Assembly (NCBI GenBank): GCA_030638825.1
Contig: DAOWDU010000056.1
Span: 1 to 39,661, forward strand
DNA from: a bacterium
GTDB lineage: Bacteria; Patescibacteriota; Minisyncoccia; JAHIHE01; JAGLIN01
DNA length: 39,661 nt
Reading direction: 5' to 3'
Part shown: positions 32,109-39,273 of the stretch, piece by piece
How the letters are laid out: the number at the start of each line of letters is the position of its first letter
How positions within the stretch are numbered: position 1 is the first letter of the stretch
Notes under the pieces: model-generated
The model's input: the letters and a program-made list of their open reading frames with translations, nothing else
Database searches by the model: none
What the model was told of the DNA's origin: nothing
Made by a program: the position numbers and the translations under genes

Positions 32109-32217
32109 ATCTTCTTTCAAAACCAGGCAGGCAGTTTTTTGCTAAAGCTCTAAATTTTTAAAATTAAGAACTTCAGCAAATCTCTCTCCAAACTGCTTGC
32201 CTGATTTTGGAAGAGAA
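32109..32217. repeat. Long imperfect hairpin (about 109 nt)
   Basis: The left arm, 32111-32137 (containing CCAGGCAGGCAGTTT), pairs with 32190-32215 (AAACTGCTTGCCTGATTTTGG). An inner stem, TTTGCT (32138-32143) with AGCAAA (32175-32180), continues it. No coding capacity. It could be a small MITE, a structured RNA or a strong transcription block. It follows copy C directly. The gene-free stretch 31930-32616 holds the mini-ORF hairpin, copy C, this hairpin, a terminator and a repeat; beyond about 32430 I see only AT-rich DNA. Confidence 0.7.
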
Positions 32218-32275
32218 TTAATTAACTCTGTCTTATTTATTAAAATAGTTTAGTGGTATAAATATTTCATCAATA

Positions 32276-32306
32276 AAAAATAGCCGCTAACTTAAGCGGT
32301 TATTTT
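32276..32306. terminator. Terminator-like hairpin, possibly bidirectional
   Basis: AAATAGCCGCT (32278-32288), loop AACTTA, AGCGGTTATTT (32295-32305), 11 pairs including one G-U, with A run before and T run after. It is the same type as the hairpin at 37524-37551. Confidence 0.7.
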
Positions 32307-32312
32307 AGACCA

Positions 32313-32425
32313 GGGTGGCACAGTGGAGGATATTAGAACTGTGTTTAAAAATTCTGGAAAGTTTATTTATATACCGGATTTGAGATAGGGGTTGTACTTC
32401 CTATTGTTACTCACTATATATATTG
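32313..32425. repeat. Post-terminator repeat, copy 1
   Basis: The first 75 bp (32313-32387) match 39050-39124 with a single difference (C/T); weaker similarity continues to about 32425. It begins GGGT-N5-AGTGGA-N7-AGAACT and lies 8 bp after a terminator hairpin. One frame is open in this copy but is closed by TAG in the other, so it is not a conserved gene. Confidence 0.9.
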
Positions 32426-32616
32426 TTTATACTTTAATTATAAGGATTTTTTGAGAAAGACCAAGTTTTTTTCAGCCTTTAACTTATCTATTTTTTAGAC
32501 ACATAGTAATGTAATACATTATTAATAATACTATTATTATTATCACTATTTTTGGCAATGATAAAAAAATAAAAAAATGAGTAGGACATTATTTTTTCGT
32601 TGTTTTTATTTTCATT

Positions 32617-33720
32617 TTATAAAACATAGCCCTTTGCATCTTCAGTTAAACCAAATCCCGAACCTAACTCACTTGTATTTATATCACAGCCCCCCATAGA
32701 GATATCTGTAACTTCGCTTAAATATTCAATATAGGTGAACCTGCCGATTTTTTCAAAGATGAATTTATGCGAAGAATAAGATTTCAAAGAAACAAAAACT
32801 TTCTCTTTATTCGCCGTGATTATCCATCGCGGATTTATTTTCCCGAACTTATTCACGGTTAAACCTTGAAAAGTGTATGTCTTGTCTTTTGTATTGTCAT
32901 AAAATTTTAATTCAGAACTTATCTTATGATTAAGCATTGATATTTCTATTCTTGGTTCAAAATAAGTCAAGATTGAACCGTTTGAGAATACGATTCTTCC
33001 CCAATACCAAGGAATAAAAGGACCAATTACAATAACTTTTTGAACATAGCATTTCCCCGCGAATTCTTTCCCATTCAATGTTCCCGTAAAATCAAAATAC
33101 AAATTTATTAAGGCAAAGCCAGCAAATGATTTAAAATGACTGCCGAACTCAAACGAATTTGAATTATTTTTTGGCTTTGTTATTTTAAAATCAGCAATTT
33201 CTTTATTTTCTTTAGACAAGTTAAAAAAATAATTAGGAAACTTACCGCTGTAATTTATTCCATCTTGTCTATTAGACGCTAAAATATTATTTGTTTCTAT
33301 TGAGATTGAACTTTCTCCGTCTAATATTAAATCTTTTTTATCATTGTAGGACCATGCTGTCATATATCCTTTTCTTTTTCCTTTCTCTTTTTCGCCTTTT
33401 ATTTTTTTCTTATTAATTTTCATCGGCTCAGAGCTGTCTCCGAACATTGCAAGAAGTTGTCTTTTGTCTTTAGACTCTGTTGATACAAATTTCATAAACC
33501 AATATTCTTTTCCCGCGGGAGGCAGATCTTCAAAACAAAAAAACATTGGGTCAATTTCACGCGCGGAATTTTTTGTTTTTTTAAGTTCTATTAAAGAATT
33601 ATATCTTGAACTAATCCGTTTGATCTTTTCTTTCAGTTTTTTTGTTTCAATACTAGACAATGTCTCAATATCTTGATTGAGGGTGTTAAATACATCGTCT
33701 GTTATTTTTTTTATTTTCAT
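32617..33720 (-). CDS. Unknown protein, weakly CrtC/lipocalin-hydratase-like
   Basis: 367 residues, no signal peptide. The N-terminal ~60 residues are helical (ETKKLKEKIKRISSRYNSLIEL); from about 60 the protein is beta-rich. IGPFIPWYWGRIVFSNGSILTYFEPR (233-258) recalls the W-x-W-x-R/DG region of CrtC-type carotenoid hydratases, which are double lipocalin barrels, and FDFTGTLNGKEFAGKCYV (209-226) is also lipocalin-like. The match is weak. It is the last gene of the TetR-CruF-ABC cluster, 22 bp after the ABC ATPase, and the CruF-like neighbour makes a lipid or carotenoid role more plausible. It could instead be an unrelated beta-barrel protein. Confidence 0.55.
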   Translation of the reverse strand: MKIKKITDDVFNTLNQDIETLSSIETKKLKEKIKRISSRYNSLIELKKTKNSAREIDPMFFCFEDLPPAGKEYWFMKFVSTESKDKRQLLAMFGDSSEPMKINKKKIKGEKEKGKRKGYMTAWSYNDKKDLILDGESSISIETNNILASNRQDGINYSGKFPNYFFNLSKENKEIADFKITKPKNNSNSFEFGSHFKSFAGFALINLYFDFTGTLNGKEFAGKCYVQKVIVIGPFIPWYWGRIVFSNGSILTYFEPRIEISMLNHKISSELKFYDNTKDKTYTFQGLTVNKFGKINPRWIITANKEKVFVSLKSYSSHKFIFEKIGRFTYIEYLSEVTDISMGGCDINTSELGSGFGLTEDAKGYVL

Positions 33721-33742
33721 AATTTATCGCATTAATTTTTGC

Positions 33743-34426
33743 TTAAGATGCAGATCTTTTTTCAATCAACCCGTCCTTAATCCAAATAACCCTATCAACA
33801 TATTTTTGATCATCCGGTTCGTGCGTTACCATAACAATTGTTTGCCCCAATTCTTTATTCAATTTTTGAAAAAGTTCTAAAATTTGCTTTGAAGAGCTAG
33901 TATCTAAATTCGCCATTGGCTCATCAGCAAACAAAATCTTTGGATTGTTAATCAGCGCTCTCGCAATCGCCACTCTCTGTTGTTCACCGCCGGATAGTTC
34001 ACAGGGGCGATGATCAGCCCGTTCTTTTAACCCAACCTTATCAAGCATCTCAATCGCTCTTTCTTTATAACTCCGCTGTGAGCCATTCAAAGCAAATGCT
34101 GGCAATAAAACATTTTCCACCGCTGTCAATTCAAGAATTAGGGCATATTCCTGAAAAACATAACCCAAACGCTGAAGTCGAAATAAAGTTTTTTCATGAT
34201 CTTTTAATTTTGAGACCTCAATATCATTGATTAATAGCGCGCCCTCCGTAGGAGTATCTAAGAGTCCCAGTTGGTGAAGCAGGGTTGATTTTCCACTGCC
34301 GCTCTTACCCATGATTGCCCCATATTCAGCTTCTTTAATATCAAAAGTAACACCTTTTAAAGCGTGCGTTGGCACTCTGCCCGGATAAGTTTTTTTTAAA
34401 TTTTTTACTTCGATATCAATACTCAT
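33743..34426 (-). CDS. ABC transporter ATP-binding protein (LolD/MacB type)
   Basis: 227 residues from the ATG at 34426; the longer frame starting at 34483 lies inside the permease gene and adds no family sequence. All ABC motifs are present: Walker A GKSGSGKST at 40-48, Q-loop FQEYALILEL near 91, signature LSGGEQQ at 144-150, Walker B ILFADEP with E169, D-loop NLDT, switch H201. HEPDDQKYVDRVIWIKDG is the typical ending of the LolD/MacB/FtsE-like class. It pairs with the FtsX-like permease 8 bp upstream. It likely moves a lipid, lipoprotein or peptide out of the membrane rather than importing a solute. Confidence 0.93.
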   Translation of the reverse strand: MSIDIEVKNLKKTYPGRVPTHALKGVTFDIKEAEYGAIMGKSGSGKSTLLHQLGLLDTPTEGALLINDIEVSKLKDHEKTLFRLQRLGYVFQEYALILELTAVENVLLPAFALNGSQRSYKERAIEMLDKVGLKERADHRPCELSGGEQQRVAIARALINNPKILFADEPMANLDTSSSKQILELFQKLNKELGQTIVMVTHEPDDQKYVDRVIWIKDGLIEKRSAS

Positions 34427-34434
34427 ATTTTTAT

Positions 34435-35667
34435 TTATGCCCCCCAAATAGCTTTTAAGATATTTTCTTTGGCCGCGCGCCATGCTGGAATAAGACCTGC
34501 TATAAAAGCGGCAAGCAAAAGTCCAAAGACGCCTTGAAGAACCTGAAATCCTTTTATAGTTAAAGTAATATCGCCAACAGGAAACGATAGGGGGTGATTT
34601 ATAAAATACGGTTCAACAAAATAAAAAATTATAATCAAGCCAAGTATAATACCAAAAATTGCGTAAAAAAGCGCCTGCAGAATGTATGAAATAATGATGG
34701 TATTCTCTTTAATGCCGATTGCTTTTAAAATTCCAATTTGGCGTCTTTTATTAATTGCGTTGACATAGATTAAAATAAAAATTGTAACAGCGGCGACAGA
34801 TAAACCGATAAGGCTGATTATTGCCGATATTAAGTCAAAACTTTTTGTGAGATCACCAGCTACGCTGGTATATTCTGTCCATTTTCTAACTTTTAAATTA
34901 GGCGCCATTTCTTTGATTTTTTCAATGTACCAATCTTCATTGCCGGTTTTATCAATTTTAACTAGGATTTGTGAAGCTCTGTCATCGGGGATTTGCAAAA
35001 TTGTTTTTGCTTCTTTTGCGGTAATGTATGCTATATTATCGATAAGAGCGAAGCGAACTTTAGAAATACCTTGAACGGTATATTTTCTTGCTGTCCCATT
35101 GCCAAAATTAAGTTTTACTTTTTCACCAACCTTTACGCCGCCAAGACTTCTAAATTCTTCCATTGCTCCGTAATCGCCAGCAATATCAGATCCTAAAATG
35201 ATATCACCGCTTCCTCGTCCTTCTAAATAACGACCTGCGATAATATGATTTGAAATTCCAGTTACCAGTGGTTCTTTTTCTGGATCAACGCCAATAATCT
35301 CCCAAGTGCCATATTTGAATTCCCCGTCTTTATTTTTGTCGTAGGTGAGAGTGGCAACCATTTTATAATGCGCGACAGTCGCAACTACGCCTGGCAAACT
35401 TTCAATTTGTTGCCGTAATTCTTTTGTATGTACAATATACTTATTTCTTGTCGGTTCCTCTTGAGGGTCAATAACAATATGAGCCACCGAATTATTAATA
35501 ATCTGTTTATTGATGGTAGTGGTAATGCCATTTAAAATAGAAGCAACAAAAACCAAATTAACAAAAGCCAAGGAAAGAATAAAAATCATTAAAGCAATTG
35601 TACTTTTGTGTCCGTTTATAATTGATTTATATCCCAAAAATAAAGCAAGTTTTAAATCTTTTATCAT
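34435..35667 (-). CDS. FtsX/MacB-like ABC permease
   Basis: 410 residues from the ATG at 35667 (MIKDLKLALFLGYKSIINGHK); the TTG at 35688 is less likely. The class layout is clear: one membrane helix at ~24-46, a large extracytoplasmic MacB-type domain (~50-275), then three C-terminal helices (about 280-310, 325-350, 375-400), with the conserved NAINKRRQIGILKAIGIKENTI segment between them. Such permeases form mechanotransmission or lipid-extraction machines with LolD-type ATPases. It lies 70 bp after the CruF-like gene in the same operon. Confidence 0.92.
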   Translation of the reverse strand: MIKDLKLALFLGYKSIINGHKSTIALMIFILSLAFVNLVFVASILNGITTTINKQIINNSVAHIVIDPQEEPTRNKYIVHTKELRQQIESLPGVVATVAHYKMVATLTYDKNKDGEFKYGTWEIIGVDPEKEPLVTGISNHIIAGRYLEGRGSGDIILGSDIAGDYGAMEEFRSLGGVKVGEKVKLNFGNGTARKYTVQGISKVRFALIDNIAYITAKEAKTILQIPDDRASQILVKIDKTGNEDWYIEKIKEMAPNLKVRKWTEYTSVAGDLTKSFDLISAIISLIGLSVAAVTIFILIYVNAINKRRQIGILKAIGIKENTIIISYILQALFYAIFGIILGLIIIFYFVEPYFINHPLSFPVGDITLTIKGFQVLQGVFGLLLAAFIAGLIPAWRAAKENILKAIWGA

Positions 35668-35737
35668 ACAAATTTTTCCAATAGTCAATTATTTAACAGC
35701 CCTTCACTCCTGTTTTTTTTATTGCTTTTTTTATAAA

Positions 35738-36775
35738 TTATTTTAGATTAGATTCAATAATGGTTTCTATCTGCTTTTTAGTTTTGATAATTTGAGGCGA
35801 CATTCTTCTAAAAAAATAGATGTGTTTTTCTTTTTGTAAAAACAGAGGCGCAAAATGCAAAGCCAAATGAATTAAAAACATAAAAAATGCTATAAAAAGC
35901 AAAAAGGGCAAAGTTTGATAAATATTAGTCACTATTAAACTAATCATAAAAAATAAATGCATGGCTGTTAAAATACTAAAAGAAAGAATATCAAAACGCC
36001 ATTGAATAATATTCTTGGATCTTAACACTTTATAAGCCATAATATTAATCATCTCTACAACAAGGATAATTAAAATAATCATTTTCCAAAACTGCACTTG
36101 AGGATTATACAAAATTGAAAAATCCTCTCTGGAATACAAATTCAAAAGGTGAGACCAATCTCCTAAATAATTAATTTGGAAAGGCATAATCGCCAAAGTT
36201 AGAAAAAGCATTAATCCAAAAAATAAAAGGACATAAGCAATTAGAGGACTTAGGCATTGAAGTATTTTAGTTAAAAATCTTTTAGGACTAAGCGTGCGAA
36301 TGAAACGAATAATAAACGAAAAAATAAAAACAATAGCTATCCAACCAAATAAATTTTCAAAAGGAACGCCATACCACTCCTGATCAAGAGGGATTTTCCA
36401 ATTCCAAAAATGTAATCTAATAGCCACTGTATCCATAGACAAGTCCAAAATTAAAGCGGTAAAAGCATCAAAAATAGGTTTGATTGTCCAAGAAATTCTA
36501 TATTGGTCCGATAAAAGCATGGCGCTGTAAATAATTACTGCCCAACCCATACCAATTACCATAGGCACATCAAAGATTTTTAATAAAAATTGCTCGCTGT
36601 AATAATAGGAATGAGAAAAATAAATATTAACTATTTCTAAAAGTAAACCAAAAGCAAAGGCAGCTAATAATTCAAAAACAGTTTGCCTGTTTTTTTGATA
36701 AGCAGCTCTTGAAAAAATAAGCAGAAAGGATGTTATAACTAAGATTTCAAAAGCGAGGTAAAAATTTAATTCCAT
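35738..36775 (-). CDS. Carotenoid biosynthesis-type membrane protein (CruF/DUF422 family)
   Basis: 345 residues with about nine hydrophobic segments. The DUF422 signature is visible: ILDLSMDTVAIRLHFWNWKI (D111, D115, W124, W126), then WYGVPFENLFGW at 134-145, matching the family pattern D..xD.VA...xFW.W.....YYGVP..N..GW. Known members include CruF, a C-1',2' carotenoid hydratase. No phytoene synthase or desaturase is in the window, so the substrate is unknown; it may act on another isoprenoid. It lies 26 bp after the TetR gene and shares its promoter. Confidence 0.75.
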   Translation of the reverse strand: MELNFYLAFEILVITSFLLIFSRAAYQKNRQTVFELLAAFAFGLLLEIVNIYFSHSYYYSEQFLLKIFDVPMVIGMGWAVIIYSAMLLSDQYRISWTIKPIFDAFTALILDLSMDTVAIRLHFWNWKIPLDQEWYGVPFENLFGWIAIVFIFSFIIRFIRTLSPKRFLTKILQCLSPLIAYVLLFFGLMLFLTLAIMPFQINYLGDWSHLLNLYSREDFSILYNPQVQFWKMIILIILVVEMINIMAYKVLRSKNIIQWRFDILSFSILTAMHLFFMISLIVTNIYQTLPFLLFIAFFMFLIHLALHFAPLFLQKEKHIYFFRRMSPQIIKTKKQIETIIESNLK

Positions 36776-36801
36776 TGTTTTCTAATTATTTTAATTTCTT
36801 T

Positions 36802-37389
36802 TTAAAACAACATCGCAATAATTTGATTTGATACTTTTTCCGAATCAACCTTTTTATTTAAAAATGAATATTCTAAAAGCAGTCCGTCCATCATGCCAGT
36901 CAGCAAAGAAGTGGCTAATTTGCTGTCTACTTTATGTGTTAATTTTTTGTTTGCAATCATTTCCTTGATCAGTGGTTGGATTAAATCAGCGGTTTGTTCC
37001 CTTAGTTGGATAATATATTTTTTTATCTGGGAATCGCCTGGTGATAATTTAAACATCAACGCCTTAATAAGATTCTTTTCTTTAAAACCAAAATCCAGAT
37101 AATTTTTGATAAGTTTGCGCAGTTTCTTGTCAGTTGTTTTTTCATTAAGCGCCTCAGTGATAGACAAGGTTAAATTATCAAAGACCTCGTCAAGCACTTT
37201 TATATAAATTTCCACTTTGCCAGCAAAATGATAGTAAAGAGCAGCTTTGGTAATATTGAGTTTCTTGGCAATATCATTCATTGAGACCCCTAAATAGCTA
37301 TATTCCGAAAAAAGCCTGCGAGCGGTTTCAATAATATGTTTTTTGGTGTCTTGAATAATATCTTCCTCTTGTTTTTCAACTGTTGTCAT
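36802..37389 (-). CDS. TetR-family transcriptional repressor
   Basis: 195 residues. The N-terminal helix-turn-helix is clear: IIETARRLFSEYSYLGVSMNDIAKKLNITKAALYYHFAGKVEIYIKVL (about 19-66). The C-terminal ligand-binding part is all-helical. It is the first gene of the minus-strand operon and lies just behind a promoter with a palindromic operator, so it most likely represses itself and the downstream CruF-ABC genes until a lipophilic ligand binds. The C-terminal domain type cannot be assigned by eye. Confidence 0.92.
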   Translation of the reverse strand: MTTVEKQEEDIIQDTKKHIIETARRLFSEYSYLGVSMNDIAKKLNITKAALYYHFAGKVEIYIKVLDEVFDNLTLSITEALNEKTTDKKLRKLIKNYLDFGFKEKNLIKALMFKLSPGDSQIKKYIIQLREQTADLIQPLIKEMIANKKLTHKVDSKLATSLLTGMMDGLLLEYSFLNKKVDSEKVSNQIIAMLF

Positions 37390-37412
37390 AATTTTAAATT
37401 ATTTTTAATTCA

Positions 37413-37428
37413 CTTACCGAGCGGTAAG
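37413..37428. promoter_or_regulatory. TetR operator palindrome
   Basis: CTTACCG (37413-37419), AG, CGGTAAG (37422-37428): a perfect 7+2+7 inverted repeat of the TTACCG... CGGTAA kind used by TetR-family repressors. It lies just after the predicted transcription start (about 37434), where a bound repressor would block initiation. Confidence 0.82.
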
Positions 37429-37440
37429 CTACTGTGGACA

Positions 37441-37468
37441 AGTATATCTCAAACAAAAAGTTTGTCAA
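37441..37468 (-). promoter_or_regulatory. Promoter of the TetR-CruF-ABC operon
   Basis: On the minus strand TTGACA (37468-37463), 16-bp spacer, TATACT (37446-37441). The leader of about 45 nt contains the operator. Confidence 0.8.
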
Positions 37469-37523
37469 CCTTTCTCTTGTGGTTAAAATTATCTTGTAGT
37501 TCCAATCTATAATTTGAGTATAA

Positions 37524-37551
37524 AAATAACCGTTAATATAAACGGTTATTT
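37524..37551. terminator. Bidirectional terminator-like hairpin
   Basis: AAATAACCGTT (37524-37534), loop AATATA, AACGGTTATTT (37541-37551), a perfect 11-bp stem with A/T flanks. It separates the divergent TetR operon and helicase gene, and no gene on either strand ends here. The gene-free stretch 37390-37772 also holds two promoters, an operator, a repeat and a leader attenuator. Confidence 0.65.
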
Positions 37552-37556
37552 CAGCT

Positions 37557-37585
37557 GGGTCTAATAGTGGACGCGTTCAGAACTT
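37557..37585. repeat. Post-terminator repeat, diverged copy
   Basis: GGGT-N5-AGTGGA-N7-AGAACT with the same spacing as the copies at 32313 and 39050; the intervening bases differ. It begins 6 bp after a terminator hairpin. Confidence 0.6.
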
Positions 37586-37655
37586 TGGAGTGAGGTAGGA
37601 TTAGGAAAGAATTGGTGGAAATTGATACTTGGAAGCGGAATGTAGGTTGTGCGCA

Positions 37656-37683
37656 TTGACAAACTATTTGACTGTGCTATAGT
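37656..37683 (+). promoter_or_regulatory. Promoter of the DEAD-box helicase gene
   Basis: TTGACA at 37656-37661, 16-bp spacer, TATAGT at 37678-37683. The predicted leader is about 83 nt long. Confidence 0.75.
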
Positions 37684-37730
37684 CAATTATCTTAATCAGT
37701 AGACCTGCCTATTTCTTTTTCAGTTAAACA

Positions 37731-37764
37731 TCTGACCTTGAGATTTACGGGTCAGAATTTTTTT
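37731..37764 (+). promoter_or_regulatory. Attenuator-like terminator in the helicase leader
   Basis: TCTGACC (37731-37737) pairs with GGTCAGA (37750-37756), followed by a run of seven T, only 8 bp before the ATG. An upstream GACCTG (near 37692) could pair with CGGGTC (37748-37753) and break the terminator. This is a plausible autoregulatory switch. Confidence 0.55.
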
Positions 37765-37772
37765 ATTATTAT

Positions 37773-38987
37773 ATGACACAAACAACATTTGATGGACTTG
37801 GTATCGCGCCTAAAATTTTGGAAATTTTAGATCGCCTGCGCTTTACAGTTCCTACTCCAATTCAATTTCAATCAATTCCAACCGCTCTTAGCGGAAAGGA
37901 CATTATGGGCATTGCTCAAACTGGTACTGGCAAAACCTTGGCTTTTGGCGTACCGATGATTCAAAGATTGGCAACATCCGGCGGCACCGGACTTATTATT
38001 CTTCCAACGAGAGAGCTGGCTTTACAAGTAGATGAAACGATTAACAAAATTAGCAAAGGTTTAAATATTAAAACAGTGGTTTTGATTGGAGGACAAAATA
38101 TGAATCGCCAAATTGGTCTCTTGCGTAGAAAACCTGATATAATAATTGTCACGCCAGGAAGACTTGTTGATCATCTTAAGAGAAAAACAATAAATTTATC
38201 TAAAACTTCAGTCTTGGTTCTTGATGAAGCGGATCGGATGCTGGATATGGGTTTTGCGCCGCAAATAAAAAAGATATTGTTAAGTGTGCCGAAAGAAAGA
38301 CAAACGATGTTATTTTCTGCGACTATGCCGTCCAACATTATCCAAATCGCCAAAACATATATGAGACTTCCCGTGCGAGTTGAAGTAGCGCCTTCTGGAT
38401 CTGCCGCGGCCAATGTTACGCATGAAATATTCATTGTGAGAAGAGAATCAAAACTGGCTTTGCTGGAAACCGTTCTCAAAGAATATAACGGAAGCACGCT
38501 CATCTTTTCCAGAACAAAATTCGGCGCGAAAAAGATCGCCCATGCTATCAGAAAAATGGGCTGGACAGCTTCTGAGATCCATTCTGACAGGAGTCTTCAT
38601 CAGCGTCTTAGAGCACTCTCGGGGTTTAAGAAAGGCGCTTATCAATTTTTGGTTGCGACAGATATTGCCGCGAGAGGAATAGATGTGACCAATATTGAAC
38701 TTATCATAAACTTTGATATGCCCGATAATGCTGAAGATTATGTTCATAGGATAGGAAGAACCGGACGAGCGGGGCACTCTGGACACGCGATTTCATTTGC
38801 GATGCCGAATCAAAAATATGATATAAAAATGATTGAACGCTTAATTAAAAAACAATTGCCAATTTCTAAACTCCCAGATTTACCAAAGGTTGATGAAAGT
38901 AAGAATAGGCGAAATTATTCCAGTCGTCTAAATGAAAGTTATAGAAAGTCTGGAAATCGTTCAGTAAATAAACGCAAGAAACGGTAA
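37773..38987 (+). CDS. DEAD-box ATP-dependent RNA helicase (RhlE/DeaD type)
   Basis: 404 residues with all helicase motifs: Q motif PTPIQFQSIP (28-37), motif I AQTGTGKT (48-55), Ia PTRELALQ (78-85), Ib TPGRLVD, II DEAD (151-154), III SAT (182-184), IV LIFSRTK, V ATDIAARGID (295-304), VI HRIGRTGR (325-332). A short basic tail (after ~370, ending NRSVNKRKKR) probably adds RNA affinity. It unwinds short RNA duplexes in ribosome assembly, mRNA decay or cold response; the tail does not decide which. A terminator-like hairpin just before the start codon suggests control by leader structure. Confidence 0.95.
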   Translation: MTQTTFDGLGIAPKILEILDRLRFTVPTPIQFQSIPTALSGKDIMGIAQTGTGKTLAFGVPMIQRLATSGGTGLIILPTRELALQVDETINKISKGLNIKTVVLIGGQNMNRQIGLLRRKPDIIIVTPGRLVDHLKRKTINLSKTSVLVLDEADRMLDMGFAPQIKKILLSVPKERQTMLFSATMPSNIIQIAKTYMRLPVRVEVAPSGSAAANVTHEIFIVRRESKLALLETVLKEYNGSTLIFSRTKFGAKKIAHAIRKMGWTASEIHSDRSLHQRLRALSGFKKGAYQFLVATDIAARGIDVTNIELIINFDMPDNAEDYVHRIGRTGRAGHSGHAISFAMPNQKYDIKMIERLIKKQLPISKLPDLPKVDESKNRRNYSSRLNESYRKSGNRSVNKRKKR

Positions 38988-39013
38988 TTGTTTTTCAAAT
39001 AAAAATTTAGATA

Positions 39014-39042
39014 AAAAAGCAGGGCTTTCGCGCCTGCTTTTT
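39014..39042 (+). terminator. Intrinsic terminator of the helicase gene
   Basis: AAAAAGCAGG (39014-39023), a 9-nt loop, CCTGCTTTTT (39033-39042), 27 bp after the stop. Confidence 0.92.
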
Positions 39043-39049
39043 CCGATTG

Positions 39050-39165
39050 GGGTGGCATAGTGGAGGATATTAGAACTGTGTTTAAAAATTCTGGAAAGTT
39101 TATTTATATACCGGATTTGAGATAAAGTTTATTTTACTTCCAATGCTACTCGCTACATATCTATT
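39050..39165. repeat. Post-terminator repeat, copy 2
   Basis: The first 75 bp match 32313-32387 with one difference; weaker similarity runs to about 39165 (TTTTACTTCC... GCTACTCGCTACATAT). It starts 8 bp after the helicase terminator. Confidence 0.9.
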
Positions 39166-39215
39166 TTAAAAAATCAACCCGCAATCTTTTTTAAATGATA
39201 AAAGAAAATTTGAAA

Positions 39216-39244
39216 TTGACATTTTTTTCACTTCCTGTTATTTT
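39216..39244 (+). promoter_or_regulatory. Candidate promoter of the right-edge gene
   Basis: TTGACA at 39216-39221, 17-bp spacer, TATTTT at 39239-39244. The ATG at 39274 follows after 29 bp. Confidence 0.5.
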
Positions 39245-39273
39245 TAAATTAAGAATAACGAAGTTTCAAAACT

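Noticed and set aside
32316-32384. Short peptide encoded by the post-terminator repeat
   Set aside because: The frame is closed by TAG in the nearly identical copy at 39050.
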